From Trichobilharzia regenti (lineage: Eukaryota > Platyhelminthes > Trematoda > Strigeidida > Schistosomatidae): a DNA stretch of 64,000 nt. The notes below the pieces were generated by a model. It saw only the letters and a program-made list of their open reading frames with translations. It made no database searches and was not told where the DNA came from. The translations under genes were made by a program, and so were the position numbers. Location of the stretch: assembly GCA_944472135.2 (NCBI GenBank), contig OX235263.1:27767379-27831378 (forward strand). The letters are read 5' to 3'. This document shows, one piece after another, positions 42,494 to 53,311 of this stretch; within the stretch, counting starts at the first letter, position 1, and each line of letters begins with the position of its first letter.

Positions 42494-43427
42494 TTATGAT
42501 GAAAAGTTTGCTCTAATGGCTTTTCTGTGAGTAGCCACCTTGACAAGGTAGTCGTGGTTTCGCAGCTGATATGATTTAATATTTTCCCGCGTTATGGATG
42601 AGTTACTGTAGCAATGTTTCCTAATGACTTTGAAGAGTAGAAATAGGTTGCACTTCACTCTCCTTAACCACAGAGGCTCTAATTTCAGACGTACACACCT
42701 GTCAACATATTCCACTTGTTGGTCTAACCCTATTATGCGTTTCGTGAGGAATCTCTGGACACTTTCGATTTTTTTTCTGTCTACAGACCTGGGGTTACTA
42801 AGTGGGAGAGCGCAATATTCGAGTTTGGGAGGTATATATGTCCCATAAATAGCTAATCTTGCTTCTTGAGTGTAGAAGTTACGCAGCACAAAGCCAGTAA
42901 GTCGTTTACGGTCAGATCGAAAAAGGATAAATCTGAGTATGTTATCCCGAGATCGGTGACTGTGTTCAGTTTTGAGATGAGCTTACCGTACATATATAGG
43001 CACATTATCGGTTTCCAGCGTCCAAGGTGGGTTATACCGCACTTGTCTGTGTTGAAAGTCAGTTGCCACTTTTCGCTCCAATCGCCTAGATCGATTAAGT
43101 CTTGTTGGATCTTGCTTTCGACGCTCATATCACCGTACCCATAATCATATACTATCTCGAGATCATCCGCAAAACGTATGGCTTGCCATACTTGATTACA
43201 GAGACTATGTCATTTATAAATAAGAGGAATAGAATAGGGCCAAGAACACTACTTTGTATTACACCACTGGTTATCGGCTTTGAGGAATACAGCTGGTGGT
43301 TGATTTTGACTAATTGCACTCTTTCTGTGAGAAAAGAACTTATCCATTTGAGAAGTTTTCAGGCTATTCCGTAGGATTAAAGATTTGTTAGCAGTCTGAT
43401 ATGTGTGACTTTATCCAAGGCCTAGCA
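42494..43427 (-). pseudogene. CR1 copy B': reverse transcriptase motif C and C-terminal region
   Basis: Reading leftwards from 43427: a stop-broken motif A region, SGVIQSSVLGPILFLLFIND, a frameshift just before FADDLEIVYDYG, then DWSEKWQLTFNTDKCGI (42853-43128) and PKLEYCALPLSNPRSVDRKK with LEPLWLRRVKCNLF (42494-42889). This part is absent from copy B. Confidence 0.78.
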
Positions 43428-43937
43428 AACGCCGAGAAACAATGTTGTTACTGAACGCCCATTATCAATGCATTGTGCAATGTAGTCAAAATAATCTAAG
43501 TGGCAAGTTATGCACGATCTTCTACTTAAGAAATCGTATTGAGATGGGAATAGTAGATCATTTGACAGCAAGTACTGAATGATTTGAGTCTTTAATATCT
43601 TTTCCATTACACGTGAAACTACGGACGTGATGTTGATGGGGTGGTAGTTATTGATATCAGCTAAAGGCCCGTATTTATGGATAGGTACAATATAAGACTT
43701 CTTCCAGCAGTTAGGGTATGTCACATCGCTTAATGAAATTGAGTATAACTTGAGTAAGAGTAAACTCATGTCATTACCACCGTTTTTCAGTAGAATGGAA
43801 GATATACCTCCTGGACTAATAGTGTTACTAAGCTTAAGATTTGCGACAGCTTTATCGATCTCATGTGCGGTGAAAATTATGTCACTCAAACATTCGTCTG
43901 TTTTACGTGGAAAATCCACGACCTCATCGTTCTCTAA
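43428..43937 (-). pseudogene. CR1 copy B': reverse transcriptase fingers
   Basis: MDFPRKTDECLSDIIFTAHE onward, almost the same as 39853-40344 of copy B; one residue difference noticed is Leu for Ile before ADINN. It is separated from the rest of the protein by the LTR element. Confidence 0.8.
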
Positions 43938-43942
43938 GGCGT

Positions 43943-44132
43943 TTTAGTGATTTATTGTAATGGGAATATTAGTATTTCGAGATGACCGAATTACAAGAAT
44001 CCAAACAAAACACAGAGGGCAGAACTCAGTAATTTGTATTTAGCGGAATTATTATGCAATTCATATATGAAATATTAACAATCAACAGTAAGTATTTAAA
44101 CAATACAGAGATAGAAATAGTCAATCACCACA
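43943..44132 (-). repeat. 3' LTR of the 1.8-kb element
   Basis: 190 bases, about 97 percent identical to the 5' LTR by eye. Its first 12 bases supply the last three codons and the stop of the ORF. Confidence 0.85.
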
Positions 44133-45563
44133 TCCGCCACACGTTGAATATCTCCTTGCGTATTTATAATGATGTTTCGGTTTGCTTACAAGTGGCTGCG
44201 ACTTTCTAACTGATACTGTGATATTATTTTCATCAGTATTATCTGGACTTATTTCAGAATTATCTACAAAATCAGGTTTAGTAGCGGAATCATTAAAATA
44301 ATAATTGGAACGACCTATTTCATTTATTCTCCCTTTGTCCAGGTGTCCGTTATGAACTGAGTGATCTTTGATGTCTAATATCTTCACCGCTCGATTTCCC
44401 ATATTTTGTAGTATAACTCCAACAGCAGGTCTATAGCCATTCCCTTTGTAATAATGTACATTAGAGGTCGTGGACATCAGATGCTTTTTGATAATTCGAG
44501 ATTTGAAAAGTTTTGCAGGACTTTCACGGGTACTTGTATGCTCTGCATTCGACAGACGCAGTCTATGCATATGCAGTAATTCCTCCATTTTAATCAGTTG
44601 CTCTCTCATCTCATTCAGATCTTTTCGTGTTTTCGACAGTTCACATTGTAACTCAGCTACCTCATTTTTGAAAACAGTTGACACTTGAGTTGCCGAACTT
44701 GTAGTGGAGGTTTTCATCGGATTAGCTTGAGTATTTTGAAAGGTTGAAAGACACATTGACTCCATTTTACTAGACAGCTTGGGAGAATTATAAGAATGTT
44801 GAGCAACATAAGTATTCGAACTTCTGCAAACCGTCTTGATGTGTTCAACTTTACCACATTTGTGACACTTAGCACCTCGAAAACGGCAAGTGCTTCGAAG
44901 ATGTAACTTTCCACAGGAAAAACACGGTTTAATGTTTTTGATCTCCCGATGCATTCTATTACCTGTGGACGACAGTTTGGATTGCTTTCCATGACCACTT
45001 GTATTTTCGACTTTAGAAAGCATAACATCAGACACTGACGTAGTGGGAGCAGAGTATTCATTATTGCCATCTTCATATGTCATACATACCTCTTTAGTAG
45101 TTTGAAAAGTACAAGAAGGAATCTGAATTAACTCTTTCTCTAACTTAGGAATATTGATTCCAGCAATTAGACGATCACGTAGTTGAGTATACAGCTGATC
45201 TCCAAAATTACACTTTGAAGCTTGTATTTGAAGTTGAAGAATGAACTCTTGAATCTTGTGGTTAGGAGCACGAACCAGTTTGTTGAAGTGAGCCCTCTCT
45301 CGCGTCTCAAAAGTAGTTATATGGAAGTGATCTATAAGAAGTTCACGGAGCTTAGCATATAGCAGAGAAATGGGTTTATCTGGAAACGCCAGATTCTTCA
45401 CTAGGCTGAATGCATCTAGCCCCATAGCAGTGATGAAATGTGCTGATATTTTGTCATCCCGAACATTCTTTGAAATGCACCACGCATCGAAACATTCCAA
45501 ATAATCAGCAATCTCCCGCGGAGTAGCATTTATAGGAAATTTTCCCAGGTTATTTAGTTCCAT
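44121..45563 (-). CDS. Gag with two zinc knuckles fused to an integrase-tail-like C terminus, 480 aa
   Basis: Starts MELNNLGKFPINATPREIAD; the first 210 residues resemble Ty3/Gypsy Gag capsid (FITAMGLDAFSLVKNL, KLRELLIDHF). Two CCHC knuckles follow: C214-C217-H221-C226 and C233-C236-H241-C246, nucleic-acid-binding in Gag proteins. Residues about 297-340 look like a coiled coil (ELQCELSKTRKDLNEMREQL). The last 100 residues (GYRPAVGVILQNMGNRAVKI, DHSVHNGHLDKGRI) match the pattern of the post-integrase tail of Gypsy pol, where a YRP...G.I....G...Y.V block leads to the 3' LTR. Protease, reverse transcriptase, RNase H and integrase core are missing. The ORF is open throughout, which suggests it arose by an in-frame deletion and remains translated. 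The integrase-tail reading is by pattern only. Confidence 0.8.
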   Translation of the reverse strand: MELNNLGKFPINATPREIADYLECFDAWCISKNVRDDKISAHFITAMGLDAFSLVKNLAFPDKPISLLYAKLRELLIDHFHITTFETRERAHFNKLVRAPNHKIQEFILQLQIQASKCNFGDQLYTQLRDRLIAGINIPKLEKELIQIPSCTFQTTKEVCMTYEDGNNEYSAPTTSVSDVMLSKVENTSGHGKQSKLSSTGNRMHREIKNIKPCFSCGKLHLRSTCRFRGAKCHKCGKVEHIKTVCRSSNTYVAQHSYNSPKLSSKMESMCLSTFQNTQANPMKTSTTSSATQVSTVFKNEVAELQCELSKTRKDLNEMREQLIKMEELLHMHRLRLSNAEHTSTRESPAKLFKSRIIKKHLMSTTSNVHYYKGNGYRPAVGVILQNMGNRAVKILDIKDHSVHNGHLDKGRINEIGRSNYYFNDSATKPDFVDNSEISPDNTDENNITVSVRKSQPLVSKPKHHYKYARRYSTCGGCGD

Positions 45564-45576
45564 CGCGACGCCAATT

Positions 45577-45766
45577 TTTAGTAATTTATTGTACTTGGAA
45601 TATTAGTATATCGAGATGACCGAATTACAAGAATCCAAACAAAGCACAGAGGGCAGAACTCAGGAATTTGTATTTAGCGGAATTATTATGCAATTCATAT
45701 ATGAAATATTAACAATCAACAGTAAGTATTTAAACAATACAGAGATAGAAATAGTCAATCACCACA
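45577..45766 (-). repeat. 5' LTR of the 1.8-kb element
   Basis: 190 bases; begins TGTGGTG on the minus strand at 45766. An adjacent primer-site-like TTGGCGTCGCG follows within two bases of the LTR end. Confidence 0.85.
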
Positions 45767-45771
45767 GGCGT

Positions 45772-47124
45772 ATAATCTGGAGAGGTGTTGCCAAACATTT
45801 CACATATCACCTCTTTATTTTCGTAAGCAATGCTGTCTAAGTATATTATTTTCGGATAGGGTGTTTTGGAGTTCGTCAACCTACATTTGAAAAGTTTGGC
45901 TATTTCTCCTGAGTTATGCGGTGCATGAATGGCCTGTATTTCTTTGTTTCTGAGGTCTATATTTCTCAACTCTTCAATTCTATTGAGAAAAGACGTAATA
46001 GCAATTAATGATGATAAGTCATGATATCTGTAGTATTCTATTAGGTGCTTTCGTAAACTTCTTCTAAACGATGTCGGAATGTAATCGCTTTGGTAGGATC
46101 TGAAGCCAAGAATCTTCTCGGGTGCAATGACGTCATGAATTGAGTTAATATTCTGATAAAAGTTGTTAAGAATTGCATCTAAGGACTGGTTCGAAAAGTA
46201 CGAGTCCCAATTAGAACATCTAATTAGATGCTGATACAAGTCCCAGTCAGCATGTGTGTACAATCTCATATGTATCTGGCCAGCTTCATTTCAGCGTTTT
46301 GTTTCAGGAAACATGTCAAAAGAACACACAACTATTTTATAGTCACTACCTGGAAATTCATGTCCCACATGTACTGTAGATGGTGCTATGTTGTTCGTGA
46401 AAAAAAGTCTAGGATATTTGCGGATCTAGTGGGTGAATTAATGTGCTGTGTCCACCCTCCTGTGACGATGGAATTCATGAGATTTTCATACCTCTGGGGT
46501 CCTCGGAGTGAAGACCATGATACTTCTGGCATGTTGAAATCGCCTCCGATAATTTTATAACTGAAAGGAAGATTGGCTATAACATTAAAGAAAAACGTTT
46601 TATTTATCAATCCTCAGGCTGTTATTGGAAATTTCACTCGTGCACCAGGCTTCGGTGATCTTAATCAATGACGGCCTGCATATAGAAGCTAATGTACTTA
46701 GTGCTAAGTTTTTCCTTAGAACTGATCTCGTATTCAGTAGGATAACAGATAAACACTGGCTATGTGGTTTCAGTGAGTGAACAACATCTTGGTAAAATAA
46801 TCCGTGAGTATCCTGTATATACATGTTATCAGACTCATTTACCAATATCTTTGGATCGTAGGAAGACTTCAGGTAGATTTTTGAGGTGGCAGTCAGGGAT
46901 GGGCTTACGTTTGGATATGGTATGCAGTGAGAGACACCTGTGTGATAATCAGATATTAATATTTTAGAGATATTATTATCCACGTTTGGTGTCGACACTG
47001 TGTCAGCTATCTCCCGGGAAATATGCCTTGCCCTTGCTGTAAACTGTTCGCTATGCCAGCAAGGAATTGATCTGATATCATGCGTGCTATATGCATGATT
47101 CCAAGTGTTTTTGTTGACTGACGC
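45772..47124 (-). pseudogene. CR1 copy B': endonuclease and linker
   Basis: Pieces 46600-46998, 46386-46610 and 45730-46269 match copy B almost residue for residue (SLIKITEAWCTSEI, GGDFNMPEVSW, HDVIAPEKILGFRSYQ). About 210 bases of the endonuclease (RRDRRTGHGG to YDNML in copy B) are deleted here. Shared with B: a seven-T run giving a frameshift near 46402 and a TGA near 46295. Confidence 0.82.
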
Positions 47125-47640
47125 TGATGAAAATCTTGCCCCAAGTTATAACCGATACGAATATTCGGTAATTTGTTGCCAGTAAAAGAATGAAGTGTTG
47201 GTATCTGTTTCGGGTATTCATCAGATCATAGCAAGTTTTGTGCTGTATTTGGCACATGCTCCCCACTAGATACATAAGATGTATGAATGGGTTCTGTTGG
47301 CTTGCTAATTTTCGTCTGTGGCCGATGTGTGGGGTATTTTCTATAACTTTCAGTCGACAGAATATTAGAATTGGGTTGGCTGACAGGAGGTTTACGTAGT
47401 GGATGCGCAAATGAATGCCTAACACCTTTCTGTGCTCTGCGTCTATAATTAGCGATTGAATTAATTTGGCTATCCACTTGACACCAATTAGGCCCACTAT
47501 TAGGAGCTTCGTCTAGCATATGTGACTTTCTTCTAGAAAGATGGCTTAGAGCTACTTTTTTCTATATCATCATCTACAGTTGTCCTATTAGAGTTGTCAG
47601 TATTCAGTGTTCCTAAGCGGCATCGTCTTTGGTGTGTTTT
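47125..47640 (-). pseudogene. CR1 copy B': ORF1 C-terminal remnant
   Basis: Short overlapping frames (47087-47497 and 47226-47519) rich in Pro, Ser and Asn, in the place expected for ORF1 between the leader and ORF2. Assignment rests mainly on position. Confidence 0.45.
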
Positions 47641-47900
47641 TTAATCAGGTTCAAGCGTAATAGTAATAATAATCGTAATAATAAAATTATATTCTCGCCA
47701 GTTTACAGGCATCATCCATTCGATAAATTGCACATAAAATCGGTAAGAATATTTAAAATAGATAATGTTATAAGGAATTATTTTCCTAGCTATGTAGGAT
47801 ACACCGATTGTATAGGCATGCATAAATATAGTTTAAATTACATGATATACGGTTGCTATCATTTTGCCTTTAGTTTCTGGAAAAAATCAGACAAATATTG
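47640..47900 (-). repeat. CR1 copy B': leader segment
   Basis: The reverse complement resembles 19978-20340 and more weakly 32036-32388. It abuts the 3' LTR of copy E. Confidence 0.6.
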
Positions 47901-47913
47901 ATTAAATAGACGA

Positions 47914-48285
47914 TATCAGCAACGTCACATGAACCGCCAATACCCAGCATTTGATACGCTGTGCCTCACGCTGTTCCTCGAAGCTTCTCAGAAACGCTCA
48001 GTACTAACGGACACAAAAACCAGAACACAGATTGGCCACTCGAGATTTCTGTATTCTAACACTAACATATAGCCAACTTTAAGATTAAGCTTTAAAACTA
48101 AGGTCTATGAACAAATATTACAATAATAAATCACAATATTACTTCTGACGGTTTTGTCCTGACTTCTTTCTAAACAGCGACCGATGAGACGATGACTGGT
48201 GTATTGATGCCTCCGCGAAAATTGGGGAAGTTGGTTTTGAGCAAACAACCATGAATTGATCGTTCAATCTTCAACTACTGTGACA
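47914..48285 (-). repeat. 3' LTR of copy E
   Basis: 372 bases. It is closer to the solo LTRs at 56095 and 61710 than to the LTRs of copy F. Confidence 0.85.
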
Positions 48286-48321
48286 CTCCCCGGCAAAAAA
48301 AGGATCTATCCCTTATTTCTA

Positions 48322-48546
48322 TCACGACCAATACACGTTGACTTGGATTCCATTGCGAGAACCTGGATCACACGGACAGAGCTGAAATTGAAAACAAACA
48401 GAAATGCCAACACACCACAAGCATACCCACAGCACAATCTCACACATCGCTGACGACCTGCGCCTCCAGACAGAGACCTCCTCTTGACATCTTGCAACAC
48501 AATCTCCACTTGCTAGAATGACTCTTGCAGAAAGCAAAGTGACCAT
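48322..48546 (-). CDS. Small hydrophobic ORF of copy E, counterpart of 28411-28635
   Basis: 74 codons starting MVTLLSARVILASGDCVARC with the same hydrophobic core as in copy F. It is listed for comparison only; function is unknown and the element is otherwise degenerate. Confidence 0.22.
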   Translation of the reverse strand: MVTLLSARVILASGDCVARCQEEVSVWRRRSSAMCEIVLWVCLWCVGISVCFQFQLCPCDPGSRNGIQVNVYWS

Positions 48547-48804
48547 GGCAGCACCTCACGATACTCTACGCACATCCTCTTATCTACTCACTACCAATTA
48601 CCACTGCAATCGCTTGTCACTAATTCTGCCTTAGTTCTAGTAACGGTGACGTATGCAAGCCTCAGTCATCTACACTCTCGCCCCCTGGTGTGTGGGACCA
48701 CAGCTAATAATTATTTCCGTGTGCATGTCATTCTCAACAAAAAGCTCCCCAGCGTTTACCACGCATCTGCTGACTTTAACATCAATCAATTCATTCATAT
48801 ATAT

Positions 48805-49367
48805 GGAAGACTCGAAAGAACTTCAGAAGAAATCATGACGAAAATTTTAACAAAATTACGTAATAAAAACAAGGTATGAAAACAACGAGTAAACACAATG
48901 AATCCAAAATACACCAATTCATATGACACAACACAGGTATACAAAAACAGTAAAAATAACCTCACCGATCGTGTCTCGACGTAATTCCTTTGAAGAATTG
49001 CAGGACTTGCACCAGTACGCCTGCAAGCCTTCTCAGGTTGACGATTTTAAGTTTTAGAATGTCCGGACACAAACAAGATTAACCAACAATTACAATAATT
49101 GGAACTCACACAATTATTTAACACCAACATATGTACAATCAATACATCAAATGTTGTGGATTCTGGCATGAAAACCTACTTCTGAAAAACTGTAGGACAC
49201 ACAGCACTACGCCTACATTCCTTTTGAGGTTGATGATCCAAGTGGAAGTCGCCCAGACACAAACAAAGATACCAACAGACAGATGAGAGATGATACCAAT
49301 TCAGTATATACAACATGAACATATACACAAAATCACACACCAAGCACGTCGGGCTGCTCATTGATGC
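48805..49367 (-). repeat. 563-base repeat, distal copy, with hairpin units 2 and 3
   Basis: Direct repeat of 50238-50800, about 85-90 percent identical by eye. It includes the third hairpin unit at about 48984-49042 and the second at about 49183-49240, and ends at ...TCATTGATGC just before the first unit would begin. Confidence 0.8.
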
Positions 49368-50237
49368 TGACACGGTGTTTTATCCCGGGCTACGGTTATA
49401 GACTTATAACTGCTATTCAGTCTCAAGTGATCCTGACATTTAGTAACCCTACTAGCATCAACGGAAACACTGAATTTTGAAATGATGGGACAATTAGCCT
49501 GGTTAGACTTTTTACGAAGTCGTCTGCATTCACATGAAACACTAGCCATGCCACAACAAATCAGGATTTTGTGTCTTACAGTTTTTGGAGGCAGAGAATC
49601 TGGGACGTTGTAAACTATAGCTTGGTGAGAAGAGGTTATACGCTTCATCACCTCCGTAGCCAAGCAGTCAATCAGATTTTCAGCTTTATTTAGGTTGTCT
49701 GGAGATATTTTAGGATGCTGTTTTAACAGACAGGTTATCGGGTCTAAATCCGAAAGCTTCTTTTGAGTTACATTTAATAAAGACTCAACCTGGCCAATAT
49801 CAGAACGGCTCTCCGTGGCATTTGAGAAAGGCAGTGACATACTATCAAACTGACCAAATTTTTCATGAATTTCACTTACTTATCTCTGGATATCTTCCAA
49901 AAGGAGATTTAATTTACAGAACTCAGAGTATTCTAACAGAATGTCCTGTCTAAATTTTAACATTGACAAATGCGGCTGGATTTGTATCGGAAACAGTAAC
50001 CTTGATCTAACTCTTGAAATAAATGGGCGAAAACTAGTCAAGCTCAACTCAGTCGTAGATCTCGGTATTAGATACTCTAGTAACCTAACGTTCGCTGAAC
50101 AGACTGATTATGCCAGACGTAAACCACGAAGGCTGCTAGGATGCATAACACGCAATATCTTTTGTTGTGAAACTAGGGTTTTATTATACAAAGTATGTGT
50201 CCGACCTATTTTAGAATCCTGCCAGTTTAGTCTTAGT
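49368..50237. other. Captured CR1 pieces in opposite orientations within copy E
   Basis: The minus strand (49358-49840) encodes a CR1 ORF1 piece (AIVYNVPDSLPPKTVRHKIL, CRRLRKKSNQ). The plus strand (49941-50237) encodes a CR1 ORF2 piece (NIDKCGWICIGNSN, SVVDLGIRYSSNL, RPILESC). They point in opposite directions and are joined near 49890. The block is flanked by the two 563-base repeats. Confidence 0.75.
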
Positions 50238-50800
50238 GGAAGACTCGAAAGAACTTCAGAAGAAATCATGACGAAAATTTTAACAAAATTACGTAATAAA
50301 AACAAGGTATGAAAACAACGAGTAAACACAATGAATCCAAAAAACACCAATTGATATGACACACCACACATATATACAAACAGTGTACACAAACTCGCAG
50401 ATCATGTCTCGATGGAATTCTTTTGAAGAATTGCAGGACTCACACCAGTACGCCTGCAAGCCTTCTCAGGTTGACGATTTTAAGTTTTAGAATGTCCGGA
50501 CACAAACAAGATTAACCAACAATTACAATAATTGGAACTCACACAATTATTTAACACCAACATATGTACAATCAATACATCAAATGTTGTGGATTCTGGC
50601 ATGACAAACTACCCTTGAAGAACTGTGGGATTTACAGCAGTATGCCCACATTCCTTCTGAGGTTGATGATCCAAGTGGAATTCGTCCAGACACAAACAGA
50701 ATTACCAACAGACTAATGAGAGATGATACCAATTCAGTATATACAACATGAACATATACACAAAATCACACACCAAGCACGTCGGGCTGCTCATTGATGC
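50238..50800 (-). repeat. 563-base repeat, proximal copy
   Basis: Counterpart of 48805-49367. It adjoins the first hairpin unit (about 50800-50864) next to the Gag/membrane ORF, so this is the copy in its original place. Confidence 0.8.
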
Positions 50801-50864
50801 GCTACCCTTTGAAGAATTGAAGGACGCACAGCGGTACGCCTTCAACCCTTCTCAGGTTGACGCT

Positions 50865-52775
50865 CTAGGTTGGAAAATCGTCTCAGAGTTCATTTGCTGA
50901 CTTCTCTCTATCAGCTATATCCTCAAATCTGAACGGTAACACGCTCATGTCATTGTATCCTAGAATATAGATGACGAACAAACACACGACATATCTGATC
51001 AACCAAGCGTAGAAACAGAGTAATTTACACCAAAGATAATAACATTCAAATAGTAACTTGAAACTAGAAATGCCTTTATTCGTGCAAGTCAGTTTAACAA
51101 TTAATCTCTCGCTTACACTTGGCTTATCCTCACTAAACTGACCATTGATATTCGTCCTTTCAAACGCACTGATACTAGCATAGTCATTACACAAGATACT
51201 TGAGTTGATGGGCGTCTTTTTCATTGTGGATGACAGCACCAACGACGACTGATTGATATCAGTTGATGAAGTTAGCGGTGGATCGAAAGCTGTTGTTGCT
51301 CGACTTTCAGAAATTTGTCTACCTGCAAGACCACCACCACTGCTGTCTTTTTCTATTAGCTCAGCTTTAGCACTAGCATCTGATGATAGGTGGGCTACAT
51401 GCTGATCTATCACACTGACGGTCTCACAAGTATGCATGTCTTCTGCAACTGCATCTGCATTTATTTCTACTTCACGTTCAAGTTGTACAGAAACTTTGTT
51501 CAACTTAGCAGTAGTAGGCATATCCCTCATTTCATCATGATCAACCAAAGACAACTGTGAAGTATCATGATCATTATCACGAATATTCACTTTACCGTCA
51601 ACTTTATCATTTTCAAACTCTTTAATAACAGCAGTGGATGATTTGGGTTCTTCCTCACAAATCCCTAAAGATTTTATACCTTCACTCTGATTAGTAATAC
51701 CTTGTAAACTTGCGGAGTCAGAACTGTCCTCTGAGACTGTAACTCCTCTGTGACACTCTATTCAACAATGGCTTACCAGTTGCAACTACAGATTTCTTGA
51801 CCACACCGTTATCGTCACACAATTCGGAGTCAGACATTGGTTCATCTTTGTATGCACTTCCTGCAAACGTGTAAAACACAGCCGTGTTTGTCTTGCATCT
51901 TGTAACTTATCTGTTGAGGATGCACTACGAAACCTGTTACACTCACTAGGTCTATATGCATTACTAGACATCATGGAGTCTTCTCGATATCCACCTCTCT
52001 AAGGCCTATTCGTCATCAATGATTGCGTTTTTCCCTCAGACTTCCCTATTCTAGGGGTGAGATGCAATATTCTGGCAAACTTGCTCAAAGATTGATTGAC
52101 ACTATAGTTTACCAGTTTCAGAATGTCATCGAACTTTGGCTCAATACCCTCATCTTCCGTACGGGAGCTTATCTTCACCCACTTCCTTTGCAGTCGAGTA
52201 GGTATGCGTCTTGCTATTGCCTCTAAGACTGAGCTTAAATTCAGGTCATTCATGCAATTCATCGAAATCAACGTATGATTATAAGTCATCAGACTATCCA
52301 AAAACTCAGTGGGTGCCTTGGAGTCATCTTGTAGTTGACTGGCGTTAACTTTGACAGCTTCAAAAACGTTCCTTACAATAATTGAAGGTCTTCCAAACCT
52401 TTGACGTAATATGCTCATAACCTCAGCGTCTCCCCCATTAGGGGACATGAGCCCACAGCACTGTATAGATCTTGAAGCATCTCCAGTGCAATACCTCATC
52501 AAATTCATCAATTTCAATTCACCGTTTAATAGAAAACTACGGAGCATGATCTCAAACTCCTTTACAAATTGTAAATAATCAGCCGGGTTTCCATCAAAAC
52601 ATCGTGGTTCAAATTTAGGGAGTTTGATGTTCCTATTATCCCTGGACGGCGAAACAGTAACATCAACCATATCATGCTTAACATCAGACACATCGTTACA
52701 AGTAACAGACAAGCCACCATGACTTACTTTCCTGTTTGCATCCAAGACGCTCTGTCCCTTGTTTGACCCAGGCAT
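50865..52775 (-). pseudogene. Gag/membrane protein gene of copy E, broken
   Basis: Starts MPGSNKGQSVLDANRKVSHG; 258 codons are open to 51999, where a stop follows MTNRP. Then pieces 51974-51786 and 51590-50883 match copy F. Gag is about 80 percent identical to F, the middle and tail almost identical. A TGC-to-TGA change cuts the last six residues. The membrane segment is intact (YYLWCKLLCFYAWLIRYVVC). Confidence 0.85.
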
Positions 52776-52943
52776 TGTTGAACTTGACCCAATTCCAAAA
52801 ACGTTCCAGATATTGCTTGTTCAAAGAAGACTTGGCCAGCACCGGGAAAGATGAACGGTGACTATCCAAACTGTCACCAACTGTCCGAATCCGTCAGAAA
52901 CTGACTCTGTGCCGTCAAAAACTGACACCGTACCGTCAGAAAC

Positions 52944-53311
52944 TGTCAGCCACGTCTCGTAAACCGTCAATGCCCAGCTCTTGATACGCTGCGCCTCACG
53001 CTGTTCCTCGAAGCTTCTCAGAAATGCTTAGTACTAACGGACACAAAAACCAGAACACAGATTGGCCACTACAGATTTCTTTATTCTAACACCAACATAT
53101 AGCCAACCTTAAGATTAAGCTTTAAAACTAAGGTCTATGAACAAATATTACAATAATAAATCACAATATTACTTCTGACGGTTTTGTCCTGACTTCTTTC
53201 TAAACAGCGACCGATGAGACGATGACTGGTGTATTGATGCCTCCTCAAAAATTGGGGAAGTTGGTTTTGAGCAAACAACCATGAATCGATCGTTCAATCT
53301 TCAACTACATT
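52944..53311 (-). repeat. 5' LTR of copy E
   Basis: 368 bases; lacks the outermost four bases expected at its 5' end. The leader just inside (52880-52943) contains three near-repeats of CAGTTTCTGACGG. Confidence 0.83.

Larger units (their letters stand above)
43943..45766 (-). mobile_element. 1.8-kb LTR element with a Gag/integrase-tail fusion ORF
   Basis: 1,824 bases on the minus strand. LTRs of 190 bases (45577-45766 and 43943-44132) begin TGTGGTGATTGAC and differ at about six positions. GGCGT (plus strand) is duplicated at 43938-43942 and 45767-45771, and CR1 copy B shows the same site unoccupied. The primer-site region TTGGCGTCGCGATGG follows the 5' LTR and contains the start codon. One ORF fills the interior and its stop lies within the 3' LTR. 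The zinc knuckles and layout point to a Ty3/Gypsy origin. It cannot replicate alone. Confidence 0.88.
41826..47900 (-). mobile_element. CR1 copy B', near full-length, minus strand, interrupted by an LTR element
   Basis: From right to left: leader (about 47640-47900), ORF1 remnant (about 47125-47640), endonuclease with a 210-base deletion, linker, [LTR element 43943-45766], reverse transcriptase (43428-43937 and down to about 42494), and 3' region ending with the segment shared with 37865-38123. Its part 43428-47124 is the inverted counterpart of copy B. Confidence 0.8.
47914..53311 (-). mobile_element. Gag/membrane LTR element copy E, minus strand, degenerate
   Basis: About 5.4 kb between LTRs of the family (5' at 52944-53311, 3' at 47914-48285). 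It contains the Gag/membrane gene with stops and frameshifts, the hairpin array, a 563-base direct repeat with captured CR1 sequence between its copies, and the tail region with the small ORFs. The first four bases of the 5' LTR are missing, and no matching target duplication was found. LTR ends at 3' read TATCAG rather than TGTCAG. Confidence 0.85.
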
